From positions 3,410,001-3,474,000 of the forward strand of contig NZ_CP119145.1 in NCBI RefSeq assembly GCF_029167625.1: a DNA stretch of 64,000 nt. The letters are read 5' to 3'. Position 1 is the stretch's first letter; the number at the start of each line of letters is the position of its first letter. Shown here in pieces: positions 41,506 to 50,567 of this stretch. The notes beneath the pieces were generated by a model. The model ran no database searches and was not told the origin of the DNA. It worked only from the letters and a program-made list of their open reading frames with translations. This DNA comes from Streptomyces sp. AM 4-1-1. GTDB taxonomy: Bacteria; Actinomycetota; Actinomycetes; Streptomycetales; Streptomycetaceae. Made by a program: the position numbers and the translations under genes.

Positions 41506-42299
41506 CCTTCCCCTACAAGCTCGTCGCGACCGATCTCGACGGCACGCTGCTGCGTGACGACGGCTCGGTCTCCGGGCGCACGCGCGACGCGCTGGCCGCT
41601 GTCACGGCGGCCGGCGCCGCGCACATCATCGTCACGGGTCGGGCCGTTCCCTGGACCCGCCACATCCTGGACGACCTCGGCTACGACGGCATCGCGGTCT
41701 GCGGCCAGGGCGCGCAGGTCTACCACGCGGGCGAACACCGGCTGCTGACCTCGCTGACGCTCGACCGACAGCTGGCCGGACTCGCCCTGGCCAAGATCGA
41801 GGCCGAGGTCGGCCCGCTGGCCCTGGCCGCGAGCCGGGACGGTCTCGAAGGCCAGGTGCTGGTCGGACCGGGTTACCAGGTGCACGAGGGGCCGCTCCCG
41901 TACGTGTTCGTGGACGACCCGGCGGAGATGTGGACCGCTCCCCTGAACAAGATCTACGTCCAGCATCCGGAACTCGACGACGACGCCCTGGCCAGGGCCG
42001 CCCGTGAGGCGGTCGGCAGCCTGGTGGGCATCGTCATGGCCGGTCCGGGTGTGGTGGAGATCCTGCCGCTGGGGTTGAGCAAGGCGACCGGGTTGTCACT
42101 GGCCGCGCGCCGGCTCGGTGTGAAAGCGGCGGACACGATCGCCTTCGGTGACATGCCGAACGACATCCCGATGTTCGGCTGGGCGCGGCACGGAGTGGCG
42201 ATGGCCAACGCTCACGCCGATCTGAAGGTCGTCGCCCACGAGATCACCGCGTCGAACGAGGACGACGGCATCGCCGTGGTGCTTGAACGCCTGCTGTAG
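41502..42299 (+). CDS. Cof-type HAD phosphatase
   Basis: The 265-aa protein is a haloacid-dehalogenase-type phosphatase with motif [10 protein letters not shown] (9-17), motif II VTGRA (near 43), motif III Lys in LSKATGLSL (near 190) and motif [15 protein letters not shown] (near 213). It should dephosphorylate a sugar phosphate or similar molecule; the substrate is unknown. The GTG at 41502 overlaps the serS stop, so both are translated together, as is usual in Streptomyces. Confidence 0.9.
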   Translation: MTFPYKLVATDLDGTLLRDDGSVSGRTRDALAAVTAAGAAHIIVTGRAVPWTRHILDDLGYDGIAVCGQGAQVYHAGEHRLLTSLTLDRQLAGLALAKIEAEVGPLALAASRDGLEGQVLVGPGYQVHEGPLPYVFVDDPAEMWTAPLNKIYVQHPELDDDALARAAREAVGSLVGIVMAGPGVVEILPLGLSKATGLSLAARRLGVKAADTIAFGDMPNDIPMFGWARHGVAMANAHADLKVVAHEITASNEDDGIAVVLERLL

Positions 42300-42457
42300 C
42301 CGTGGCCGAACGGCGCGGCGGATGCCGGGTGGGCGGGGATCACCGAGCCGCGCAGTTCTCGTGAGCGCGGCGGCACCCGTGATGGAGGGTCGCTCGCGGC
42401 CCACGACCGGCGGCCTTCAGGGCCGACCGGGGCGGACCGCGAGCGCGTACTCAGAGA

Positions 42458-43159
42458 TCAGCAGCGGTGACGTCGCCGCCGCAGATCTTTCAGCCCCTGG
42501 GCCATGTCATCCATCCGCGTGTCGATACGGACGATGTCGTCGGCCATGTCGCAGAGCCGCACGCTGATGGCTCCGACCACCTGGTTGGTGGCGTCGAGCC
42601 GCCGGTCGAGGCTGTCGAGCCGGTACGACATCCGGTCCAGGACGGGACCGAGTTCCTGCAGCGCCGTGCCGACCCCGGCCAGGCAGCTCTCCACGCGCGT
42701 GACACGCCGGTCGAGCGAGACGTACCCGGCGCGCAGTTCGTTCTCCGCGTCGAGAAGGTACGTACGGACGCAACGGGCGATGTCGCTGTCGCGAAGCAGC
42801 ATCGCCACGTTGAGCACCGTCCTACGGGTGTAGAGGGTGAGCTGGGTGGCTGCCTGTGGATAACTTTGCCCCTCCTCACCGCTCCATAGGGACAACATGT
42901 CCCCATGGAAGGTCCGCAGGTCAGCGCCTCGGAGCAGCTTGAGACCGTTCTCCTCCATCTCCGCTCGATGGCGTTGGACGAGCTTTTTGACCGCCCCTGT
43001 GGATACTTCGAAGTAACGTGCCACGTCCTCTGTGCGGACGTGAATTCCGTCCGGGAGCATGACAAGGCCTTTGACCTTGTCGAGGGCATCGACGCGCCCC
43101 ATCTGCTCGACACGCAGGGCGCGTGATTCGAGCAGGGCGACTTCCGTGAGCATGGGCAT
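42458..43159 (-). CDS. HTH and coiled-coil protein, phage-antirepressor-like
   Basis: The 233-aa protein has an HTH-like segment (VRTEDVARYFEVSTGAVKKLVQRHRAEM, about 46-75), a block resembling phage Rha/antirepressor proteins (LYTRRTVLNVAMLLRDSDIARCVRTYLLDAE, about 108-140) and a C-terminal coiled coil (about 150-225: LDSLDRRLDATNQVVGAI and repeats). It may be a domesticated phage regulator. Two ATGs (43159 and 43153) follow AAGGAAGG; either could be used. DnaA-box-like 9-mers occur inside it (TGTGGATAA at 42855; TGTGGATAC at 42998). Confidence 0.68.
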   Translation of the reverse strand: MPMLTEVALLESRALRVEQMGRVDALDKVKGLVMLPDGIHVRTEDVARYFEVSTGAVKKLVQRHRAEMEENGLKLLRGADLRTFHGDMLSLWSGEEGQSYPQAATQLTLYTRRTVLNVAMLLRDSDIARCVRTYLLDAENELRAGYVSLDRRVTRVESCLAGVGTALQELGPVLDRMSYRLDSLDRRLDATNQVVGAISVRLCDMADDIVRIDTRMDDMAQGLKDLRRRRHRC

Positions 43160-43386
43160 GCCTTCCTTCGCGAAATGACGATGGACGGCCCTGTTCCCCG
43201 GGCTGCAGGGGCGGAGGACGCTCACGGTTGCCACTCACCCAATGACCGAACCGGCCGGCGCTGCCTGGCCGAGATCGGCAATCCCCAATTTCACGAAAGC
43301 TACGACGCCACTGAATCCAGTTGCCTCCACGCACCCTGAACAACGAACCGAGAACCGCACAGTTACGCGGAAACCATATGTTTACG

Positions 43387-43424
43387 CCGATCAACCCCTG
43401 CCCGTCGGGGCAGGGGTTGATCGG
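43387..43424 (-). terminator. 17-bp perfect hairpin after the ABC operon
   Basis: CCGATCAACCCCTGCCC (43387-43403) and GGGCAGGGGTTGATCGG (43408-43424) pair perfectly over the 4-nt loop GTCG, 67 bp past the end of the leftward ABC operon. Half of the right arm repeats just after it (CAGGGGTTG at about 43426). Confidence 0.8.
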
Positions 43425-43461
43425 ACAGGGGTTGCTCACATGCACGTTTCGCGATGCCGCT

Positions 43462-43475
43462 GTTTCACGTGAAAC
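43462..43475. other. Perfect parS site
   Basis: GTTTCACGTGAAAC is the exact ParB-binding site of Streptomyces chromosomes, where many copies cluster around oriC. It lies between the ABC operon end (43491) and its terminator. Confidence 0.88.
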
Positions 43476-43490
43476 GGGGGCGTCGGCCGC

Positions 43491-44210
43491 TCACTCCTCA
43501 CCGGCGAGCTTCAACGCACGCAGCTTCTGGCCCGCGTACCACGTGGCACCCACCGTGACGGCCACCAGCAGCACGGTCGCCAGCGGGAGCCCGACGTCTG
43601 AGGTGATCACATCGCCCTGGCCGACCTTCTCGGCGAGCGCGAGGGACCACTGCTGGACGCTGAGGGTGCGGGCGCCCGGTACCAGGCTGCCGAACAGCGC
43701 CTCCCAGACCAGCGCGTACACCAGGCCGAAGACCACGGCGTGGCGGCTGACGGTGCCGAGCAAGAGGAACAGCGCGCTGTACGCGATCGAGGCGACCAGA
43801 GCCGCGATCGTGTAGGCCACCGCGATCTGCTGACCATTGCCGTTGAGGATCAGCCCGGCCACCAGGGTCGGCAGCGCCGAGAACACCATGGTCACGGCGA
43901 CCGCGACGATCAGCTTGGTGAAGATGATCGTCGGCCGCTTCACCGGCTTGGCCAGCAGGTAGACGATCGAGCCGTCATCGATCTCCGGGCCGATGGCCCC
44001 GGTCCCGGCGATCACACCGATCAGCGGCACCATCGTCGCGATGGCGAACCCACCCAGCACGTTCGAGGCGACCTGGTCATCGACACCGGCGAACGCCCGC
44101 ACCGCCACGGCGAGAACCACCAGCAGCACGGGCAGGACGAACAGGATGGCAGCCCGGCGCCGGCCGAGCAGGGCCCGGTAGGTGAGCCGAGCGACTGTGG
44201 GGTCGTACAT
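43491..44210 (-). CDS. ABC transporter permease (ABC-2 type)
   Basis: The 239-aa membrane protein has about six helices (for example AAILFVLPVLLVVLAVAVRAF at 19-39, NVLGGFAIATMVPLIGVIAG, VALTMVFSALPTLVAGLIL, the end ATVLLVAVTVGATWYAG). Its central FTKLIVAVAVTMVF and IYLLAKPVKRP regions fit ABC-2 permeases. It is the last gene of a leftward four-gene operon and should pair with the ATPase encoded just upstream (44241-45152). Substrate unknown. Confidence 0.88.
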   Translation of the reverse strand: MYDPTVARLTYRALLGRRRAAILFVLPVLLVVLAVAVRAFAGVDDQVASNVLGGFAIATMVPLIGVIAGTGAIGPEIDDGSIVYLLAKPVKRPTIIFTKLIVAVAVTMVFSALPTLVAGLILNGNGQQIAVAYTIAALVASIAYSALFLLLGTVSRHAVVFGLVYALVWEALFGSLVPGARTLSVQQWSLALAEKVGQGDVITSDVGLPLATVLLVAVTVGATWYAGQKLRALKLAGEE

Positions 44211-44240
44211 GACGCTTCACAGCTCCTTTCAGGCCGCTAC

Positions 44241-45152
44241 TCAGGCCGCTACGAGGTAGGAAAAGACCGATTCGAGGGACTCGTCGGACGGTGAGACGGT
44301 CAGCAGCCGAATGCCGTTGTCGCGGGCGACCCTCGGCAGCAACGCCGTGAAGCGGCCGAAGTCGACAGCCTGGATGCGCAGCGCCCGTTCGCCGAGGTCG
44401 ACCTCGATACCGGCCGTCGACGGGTCGGCGATCAGCGCGGCGGCCAGGGCACGGTCGTCGCTGGACCTGACGAGATAGCGGTGCGGACGATCCGTCATCA
44501 GTCGCCGGATCTTGCGGAAGTCACCCGACGCGGCGTGGCGTCCGGCCACGATCACCTCGATGTGCGAGGCGAGTTGCTCGACCTCTTCGAGGATGTGCGA
44601 GGAGAAGAGGACCGTGCGCCCCTCAGTGCCCATCCGACGCAGCAGTTCCATCAGCTGCATCCGCTGTCGCGGATCCATCCCGTTGAACGGCTCGTCGAGC
44701 AGGAGCACGGACGGCTCGTGGACCAGCGCGGACGCCATCTTCACGCGCTGGCGCATGCCCTTGCTGTACGTGGAGATCTTCCGGTCCTGCGCGTGCTCCA
44801 TCTCGACGGTGGCCAGTGCCCGCTGCGCGGCGGCGGCGTCGAGCCCCTGCAATTCCGCGTTGGCGATGACGAACTCACGGCCGGTGAGGAAGTCGTACAT
44901 GCCTTCTCGCTCCGGCACGATGCCGATCTCCCGGTACACCGCCTCGTTGCGCCAGATCGTCCGGCCGTCGAGCGTGACGGTTCCCGTCGAGGGCGCGAGG
45001 AATCCGGCCATCATGTTGATCAGGGTGGACTTGCCCGCGCCGTTCGGACCGAGCAGGCCGGTGACTCCCGGCCCGACCTTCACGCTCACGTCGTTGACGG
45101 CGACGACGTTTCCGAACCAGCGCGAGACGTGGTCGATCTCGATGGTGGTCAC
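44241..45152 (-). CDS. ABC transporter ATP-binding protein
   Basis: The 303-aa ATPase has Walker A GPNGAGKST (about 36-44), signature YSKGMRQRVKMA (about 138-149), Walker B VLLLDEPFNGMDP (about 158-170) and the H-loop SSHIL. It powers export or another transport by the neighbouring ABC-2 permeases. The start GTG 45152 overlaps the stop of the upstream permease (GTGA). A longer open frame exists upstream but is antisense-like shadow of that permease. Confidence 0.92.
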   Translation of the reverse strand: MTTIEIDHVSRWFGNVVAVNDVSVKVGPGVTGLLGPNGAGKSTLINMMAGFLAPSTGTVTLDGRTIWRNEAVYREIGIVPEREGMYDFLTGREFVIANAELQGLDAAAAQRALATVEMEHAQDRKISTYSKGMRQRVKMASALVHEPSVLLLDEPFNGMDPRQRMQLMELLRRMGTEGRTVLFSSHILEEVEQLASHIEVIVAGRHAASGDFRKIRRLMTDRPHRYLVRSSDDRALAAALIADPSTAGIEVDLGERALRIQAVDFGRFTALLPRVARDNGIRLLTVSPSDESLESVFSYLVAA

Positions 45153-46063
45153 AGCCCGACCCTCCGGTAGCGGCGCATCAGGACGGCGTACGAGCCGGCG
45201 ACGAGCGCGAGAACAACGATCAGATAGACCACCCCGGCTCCCGCACCCGGGCCCTGCCCCCCGGGGAACGCGGAGGAGGCGCCGAGGAACGCGGTCTGCA
45301 CACCGTCGATCAGCGTGATCGGGGAGAACAGCCCCAGCCACGGCACCGCATCCGACGAGCCCGTCTCCCATGCGATGGCCTGCACGGTGGAGACCGCGCC
45401 GTAGGAGATGGTGAGTACGGCGATCACCGCGGCGACACCGAAGCCGCGGCGCGGGGTCAGCGCGGCCATCACCAGGCCGAGCCCGGCGAACAGTACGGAG
45501 AGCAGCGCCACGGAGACCAGCCCCTGTCCGAACCCCTTGGTCTGATGGCCGAAGTCGAACTTCCCCAGCAGGGCGCCCACGTAGAGGATCACCAGCGGCA
45601 TCCCGGTGAGCACGAAGAGCGCGGAGGCCATGGCCGCGAACTTCGCCATCACGTAGTCGACACGTTCGATGGGCCGTGAGAAGTACAACGGCACGCTCTT
45701 GAAACGGAGGTCCCGGGAGACCGACTGCGGTGCCTGCGCGGCGATGAAGAGGCCGATGACAGCTTGGAGGAAGATGGCGAACGACGTGTACTTCATCGGC
45801 AGATCCGTCGTGTTCGGCACGGTCACGGCGACCGCGACGATGATCGCGGCGACCAGACACATCACGCCGAAGAGCAGCATCGGCAGCACCTTCGACCTGG
45901 CGGAACGCCCGAGCCCGAAGGACCCTCTCAGGGACTGCGAGAAGAGGGAACGGCGTGCGTAGGCACGGCCGAGGCGCGGTCCGTCGTACGAGCGGTAGCC
46001 GATGTTGTGGATGCGGGTGCCGCCCGCGTCCGTTCCGGCCGCGGCTCCGGTCTCAGTGCTCAT
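45149..46063 (-). CDS. ABC transporter permease (ABC-2 type)
   Basis: The 304-aa permease has a soluble N-terminal tail (NIGYRSYDGPRLGRAYARRSLFSQ, 21-44) and six helices between about 60 and 295. It is translationally coupled to its ATPase downstream by GTGA and starts 11 bp inside the previous ATPase gene. It resembles the NosY-like actinobacterial permeases. Pairing with the 46053-47144 ATPase is likely. Confidence 0.9.
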   Translation of the reverse strand: MSTETGAAAGTDAGGTRIHNIGYRSYDGPRLGRAYARRSLFSQSLRGSFGLGRSARSKVLPMLLFGVMCLVAAIIVAVAVTVPNTTDLPMKYTSFAIFLQAVIGLFIAAQAPQSVSRDLRFKSVPLYFSRPIERVDYVMAKFAAMASALFVLTGMPLVILYVGALLGKFDFGHQTKGFGQGLVSVALLSVLFAGLGLVMAALTPRRGFGVAAVIAVLTISYGAVSTVQAIAWETGSSDAVPWLGLFSPITLIDGVQTAFLGASSAFPGGQGPGAGAGVVYLIVVLALVAGSYAVLMRRYRRVGL

Positions 46064-47144
46064 CGCGACCGTCTCCCTTCTGCTGTGCGACGTCGGCCGA
46101 GGCCGTCGCCGTGGACTCCGCCGTTGTCGTGGCTCCCGCCGTGGCTGTGAACTCCGTCGTGGTCGCGGACTCCGTCGGCGCCCCGGTCGATGCGTTCCCC
46201 TCGGTACGGAAGACCTCGGCGATGTGGTGGCGCCGCTGTTCCATCCTTACGAGGCCGAGTCCGAGCCCGGCGACGCTGTCACGGACGATGTCGTACGTCT
46301 CCTCGCCGATGGCCTCGACGAGGAGGGTGTGGCCCGCGCCCGGCAGTCCGTCCAGCGCGAGGCCGTCGCGCCCGACCAGGGTGACCCCGGCCGCTGTCAA
46401 CGCCTCCCTGAGGGCATGCGTGCCGTCGGGGTGGGCGTCGCTGTCCGTGACCTCGATCGCGAGGGTCGTGGTGACCTGTGTGAAGTCGCGGGTGGAGCTG
46501 GACCGCAGCAGCGAACCGCCGTCGATGACGACGACATGGTCACAGGTGCGTTCGAGTTCACCCAGCAGGTGCGAGGTCACCAGGACGGAAATGCCGAAGT
46601 CGGTGTGCACCCGGCGGATCAGGCCGAGCATCTCGTCACGGCCGACCGGGTCGAGGCCGTTGGTCGGTTCGTCGAGCAGGACCAACTGCGGGTCGTGGAC
46701 CAATGCCTGGGCCAGTTTCACGCGCTGCTTCATGCCGGTCGAGTAGCCGCCGATGGGGCGGTACCGCTCCTCGTACAGGCCGACGTGTCGCAGGGTGTCG
46801 GCGGTGCGCTCGCGGGCCGCTGTGGGCGGCAGACCGGACATCCGCGCCATGTGGACGACGAACTCCGTGGCCGACACGTCGGGCGGCAGGCAGTCGTGCT
46901 CGGGCATGTAGCCGACCCGCTCACGGATGGCGGCGCCGCTGGTGGCGACGTCCAGCCCGAGCACCGCGGCCCGGCCCTCGGTGGCGGGGGACAGACCCAG
47001 CAGGATCTTGATCAATGTGGACTTGCCGGCTCCGTTGGACCCCACCAGGCCGGTCACACCCGGTCCGATGTCCAAGGAGAGCCGGTCAAGAGCGGTCACC
47101 CGGGGGAACCGCTTGCTCAGGCTTTCGGTTGCGATCACAGTCAC
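46053..47144 (-). CDS. ABC transporter ATP-binding protein with Thr/Ala tail
   Basis: The 363-aa ATPase carries Walker A GSNGAGKST (about 36-44), signature YSTGMKQRVKLA (about 133-144), Walker B LVLLDEPTNGLDP (about 153-165) and SHLL. The last 35 residues are a low-complexity Thr/Ala/Ser stretch (TTTEFTATAGATTTAESTATASA). It heads the leftward ATPase-permease-ATPase-permease operon. GTG 47144 lies six bases after TACGTT, which could be the -10 of a leaderless promoter. Confidence 0.92.
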   Translation of the reverse strand: MTVIATESLSKRFPRVTALDRLSLDIGPGVTGLVGSNGAGKSTLIKILLGLSPATEGRAAVLGLDVATSGAAIRERVGYMPEHDCLPPDVSATEFVVHMARMSGLPPTAARERTADTLRHVGLYEERYRPIGGYSTGMKQRVKLAQALVHDPQLVLLDEPTNGLDPVGRDEMLGLIRRVHTDFGISVLVTSHLLGELERTCDHVVVIDGGSLLRSSSTRDFTQVTTTLAIEVTDSDAHPDGTHALREALTAAGVTLVGRDGLALDGLPGAGHTLLVEAIGEETYDIVRDSVAGLGLGLVRMEQRRHHIAEVFRTEGNASTGAPTESATTTEFTATAGATTTAESTATASADVAQQKGDGRDEH

Positions 47145-47457
47145 GTTTCGAACGTAGTGGCGCGGGACACGTCAGGCGTCAGCCCTGACGGCTGGATCGG
47201 CGTCCGACTCCAGGAGTACGGCCCCGTAATGGATCGGCGTCAGGACGGGCCGTACCCCGCCTCGGCAGGAGGGCAGGCAGATCGGCGGAGGCGGTTCGGG
47301 GTGGTGGTTCTGGGAGGCAGATCAGCGAGGCCGCGAGCGAATTCCGTGAGTTTTCCACAGGCATTGCGCGGCCCTTGACGTAGCCGCTGGACATTGTCAC
47401 ATTCATCAGTGTCACGTTACGAACACGTAGAGCACACGGCATGGGACGGACGGTGGC
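47145..47457. other. Divergent promoter gap, no gene seen
   Basis: Two related motifs stand near the ends, CGTTTCGAACGTAG (reading from the ABC side, about 47144-47157) and CGTTACGAACACGTAG (about 47414-47429), and TGTCAC repeats at 47396 and 47411. They might bind a shared regulator. No coding frame is visible. Confidence 0.45.
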
Positions 47458-49344
47458 ATGACCGAGGACCGCGACATGAGGCCGCGTGAGGCACGCGAGC
47501 GCTGGGTGCACACGGGTGGGATCGAGCTGTGTGTCGCCGAGCTGGGCGACCCGGCCCGCCCGACGGTCGTGCTGGTGCACGGCTACCCGGACAGCAAGGA
47601 GGTCTGGTCGGAGGTGGCTCGGCGACTGGCCGAGCGTTGGCACGTCGTGCTGTACGACGTGCGGGGGCACGGCAGATCGACGGCGCCGAAGCCGTTGCGG
47701 GGCGGATTCACGCTGGAGAAGCTGACCGACGACTTCATGGCCGTCGTGGAAGCGGTGAGTCCGGACCGGCCGGTGCATGTGGTCGGGCACGACTGGGGTT
47801 CCGTCCAGGCGTGGGAGTTCGCCACGGTCGGACGCACCGAGGGCCGGATCGCCTCCTTCACCTCCCTCTCGGGTCCCTCCCTGGACCACTTCGGGCACTG
47901 GATCAAGCAGCGCACCGCCCACCCCACTCCCCGTGCGGTCGGTCAGCTGCTGGGGCAGGGCGCCAAGTCCTGGTACGTCGGTCTGTTGCACACACCGGTG
48001 CTGCCCGAGCTCGCCTGGCGGGGACCGCTCGGCAGACGGTGGCCGAGCGTCCTCCAGCGCCTGGAGAAGACGCCCGCGGACGGCTATCCGACGGCGTCAC
48101 TCCCCCGGGACGCCGCGCACGGCGCCTGGCTCTACCGCGACAACGTCCGTTCACGACTGCGCAGGCCGCGCGCCGACGCCCATGCGCATGTGCCGGTTCA
48201 GCTGATCACGCCGACCGGGGACATCTTTCTGTCGGAGACGCTGTACGACCGGCTCGAATCCTGGGTCCCTCTGCTGGTACGGCGTTCGCTGCCCGCGAGG
48301 CACTGGGCCCAGCGCAGCCACCCCGATCAGCTGGCGTCGTGGATCGACGAGTTCGCCGCGGCCACGGAGGCGGCGGGGCCGGACGGTGCACCCGAGCAGT
48401 GGGAATCGGCGGCAGCGATGAGGGCGAGACCGCATACGGCGAAGACCGCCGGCACCGCGAGGGCGGCGAAGGCGGTGAGGACCGCCAGGACGACGGTGAC
48501 CGTGGCGCCCGGAGCGTACACGGATCGCTTCGGTGGGCGGCTGGTACTGGTCACGGGTGCCGCGGGCGGAATCGGACGGGCCACGGCCCTGGCGTTCGCC
48601 GAGGCGGGCGCACGGGTGGTGGCGGTGGACCGGGATGCGGCGGGGGTGGCGCGCACGGCGGAGCTGGCCCGGCTGATCGGTTCCCCGACGGCCTGGAGCG
48701 AAGTGGTCGATGTCGGTGACGAGCAGGCGATGGAGAAACTGGGCGAGAAGGTCCTCGTGGAGCACGGCGTCGTCGACGTCCTCGTCAACAACGCCGGGAT
48801 CGGGATCTCGGGTTCCTTCCTGGAGACGACGAGCGAGGACTGGAGGCACGTCCTCGACGCCAACCTGTGGGGAGTCATCCACGGCTGCCGTGTCTTCGGG
48901 AAGCAGATGGCCGATCGCGGGCAGGGCGGCCACATCGTCAACACGGCCTCGGCCGCGGCGTACCAGCCGTCACGCGCACTGCCCGCGTACAGCACCTCCA
49001 AGGCCGCCGTGCTGATGCTCAGTGAGTGTCTGCGGGCCGAGTTGGCCGAGCGGTCGATCGGGGTCAGCGCGATATGCCCTGGCGTCGTCCACACCGGCAT
49101 CACGGCCACGGCGCGGTTCGTCGGCGTCGACGAGGCGGAGCAGCAGCGGCTGCGGAAGCGGGCCGGCACGTTGTACGGGCTGCGCGGATACCCGCCGGAC
49201 AAGGTCGCGGACGCGATCCTCAAGGCCGTCCTCCGCAACCAGGCTGTGGTGCCGGTGACCCCCGAGGCCCGGGGTGCCCGGCTGCTGGCGCGGATCAGTC
49301 CCGGCGCGCTGCGCGGAATCGCCCGACTGAAGCCGCCGCTGTGA
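47458..49344 (+). CDS. Alpha/beta hydrolase fused to short-chain dehydrogenase
   Basis: The 628-aa protein is a two-enzyme fusion. Residues about 10-310 form an alpha/beta hydrolase of the epoxide-hydrolase type: VLVHGYPDSKEVW, YDVRGHGRS and the nucleophile elbow GHDWGS (about 105). Residues about 360-600 form a short-chain dehydrogenase: TGAAGGIGRATA, NNAGIGI and the catalytic AYSTSKAA (about 507). The linker is Ala/Thr-rich (about 318-355). Such fusions are known in actinobacteria (EphD-like in mycobacteria) and may act on lipid-derived epoxides or alcohols. ATG 47458 is chosen; 47476 is possible. Coupled by GTGA to the MerR gene. Confidence 0.9.
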   Translation: MTEDRDMRPREARERWVHTGGIELCVAELGDPARPTVVLVHGYPDSKEVWSEVARRLAERWHVVLYDVRGHGRSTAPKPLRGGFTLEKLTDDFMAVVEAVSPDRPVHVVGHDWGSVQAWEFATVGRTEGRIASFTSLSGPSLDHFGHWIKQRTAHPTPRAVGQLLGQGAKSWYVGLLHTPVLPELAWRGPLGRRWPSVLQRLEKTPADGYPTASLPRDAAHGAWLYRDNVRSRLRRPRADAHAHVPVQLITPTGDIFLSETLYDRLESWVPLLVRRSLPARHWAQRSHPDQLASWIDEFAAATEAAGPDGAPEQWESAAAMRARPHTAKTAGTARAAKAVRTARTTVTVAPGAYTDRFGGRLVLVTGAAGGIGRATALAFAEAGARVVAVDRDAAGVARTAELARLIGSPTAWSEVVDVGDEQAMEKLGEKVLVEHGVVDVLVNNAGIGISGSFLETTSEDWRHVLDANLWGVIHGCRVFGKQMADRGQGGHIVNTASAAAYQPSRALPAYSTSKAAVLMLSECLRAELAERSIGVSAICPGVVHTGITATARFVGVDEAEQQRLRKRAGTLYGLRGYPPDKVADAILKAVLRNQAVVPVTPEARGARLLARISPGALRGIARLKPPL

Positions 49345-50372
49345 GCGCGGCCGGTCGTCCGGTGGCCGAGTACCGGATCGAGGATCTGGCACACGCCGGC
49401 GGGGCCACGGTCCGCACGATCCGCGCCTACCAGGACCGTGGTCTGCTCCCCACACCGGAGCGGCGCGGCCGTGCCAACGTGTACGGAGAGGCGCATCTGA
49501 CCCGGCTGCGGCAGATCGCGGACCTGCTGGACCGCGGATACACCCTGGCCAGCATCAAGGAACTGCTGGACGCCTGGGACGCGGGGCGTGGGCTGGGCGG
49601 GGTGCTCGGGCTGGTCGCCGAGGTGCACGGACCGTGGACGGACGAGGAGGCAGGCCGCATCACTCGGACCGAGCTCCATGTGCGGTTCGGTGGCGCACCG
49701 GAACGCGTCCCGGACGACGACCGGGGCGATCGGGCGGTCGACGATACGGACAGCGAGGTGGTCGACGGGCCGGACAGCGGCACGGTCCAGGAAGCGGTGG
49801 AGGAAGCGGTCGCGCTCGGGGTGCTGGAGCGTGTGGCGGGCCGGGAGGACGAGTTCCTGGTGCCGAGCCCTCAGGAGCTGGCGGTGGCGGTCGAGTTGTT
49901 CCGGGCGGGCGTACCGCTCTCCGCGATCTCCGGGCACCTCCGGGAGCTGCGCGGCCAGGTCGAACACATCGCGTCACGCTTCCTGGAGTTCACCACGGAG
50001 CACGTCTTCGCACGCTATCTCGGTCACCGGCCGCCCACCGAAGCGGACGCCGCGGAGGCGGCCTCGATGGTCCGGCGCCTGCGTCCACTGGCTCAGCAGA
50101 CCGTCGATGCCGAACTTGCCCGCGCGATGCGAATGTTCGCCACCCGCCACCTTCAGCATCACCTCGGGGCCGACCCGACTCCCTCTCCGAGAAGCGGCTC
50201 ACGGCCCGTGCTGATCCCCGCCCGCACGGTGACATCCGTCCAGCGAATCATCGGGGACGGTGGGGAGGGAGAAGTCGCGGCGTTCATCACCGCGGCCACC
50301 GAGAGAGAGGTACAGAAAAGAACATTGGACTCATTGACCTCAAAGAACGGCAAAAAGCCCATAGATGAATAA
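49341..50372 (+). CDS. MerR-family transcriptional regulator
   Basis: The 343-aa regulator has an N-terminal MerR winged helix (about 11-80: YRIEDLAHAGGATVRTIRAYQDRGLLPTPERRGR, SIKELLDAWD) followed by a long region resembling the effector domain of actinobacterial MerR proteins, containing a second segment ELAVAVELFRAGVPLSAISGHLRELRGQ. GTG 49341 overlaps the stop of the hydrolase-SDR fusion, so it may control that enzyme, a typical arrangement. Three DnaA boxes lie just past its end. Confidence 0.88.
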   Translation: MSAAGRPVAEYRIEDLAHAGGATVRTIRAYQDRGLLPTPERRGRANVYGEAHLTRLRQIADLLDRGYTLASIKELLDAWDAGRGLGGVLGLVAEVHGPWTDEEAGRITRTELHVRFGGAPERVPDDDRGDRAVDDTDSEVVDGPDSGTVQEAVEEAVALGVLERVAGREDEFLVPSPQELAVAVELFRAGVPLSAISGHLRELRGQVEHIASRFLEFTTEHVFARYLGHRPPTEADAAEAASMVRRLRPLAQQTVDAELARAMRMFATRHLQHHLGADPTPSPRSGSRPVLIPARTVTSVQRIIGDGGEGEVAAFITAATEREVQKRTLDSLTSKNGKKPIDE

Positions 50373-50393
50373 GGGGCCCATCTCGCCGCACGG

Positions 50394-50447
50394 TTGTCCA
50401 CAGAGTTGCCATTTTCCCTGTGGATAAGCCGAGTTCGCTGTGGATCA
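50394..50447. repeat. Three DnaA boxes in a convergent gap
   Basis: TTGTCCACA (50394-50402, exact Streptomyces consensus, plus strand), TGTGGATAA (50419-50427, TTATCCACA on the minus strand) and TGTGGATCA (50439-50447, one mismatch) lie in 54 bp between the MerR gene and the convergent LLM oxidoreductase gene. No promoter is expected between convergent genes, which makes a DnaA-binding function more likely. Confidence 0.65.
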
Positions 50448-50567
50448 AACCTGTGCGGGACCATCGGTTCGCTGAACCGTGCACAAAGTCCGAGTGCGCC
50501 GCTCAAGGGGCTCGCGTGGACATCCGCCGCTGCTTCGCCTGCCCGGGTACTCCCGTTCCGCTGACGG

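Noticed and set aside
44241..45860. 539-aa long version of the ABC ATPase
   Set aside because: The upstream part is an antisense-like shadow of the permease gene; GTG 45152 gives a full-length ATPase with GTGA coupling.
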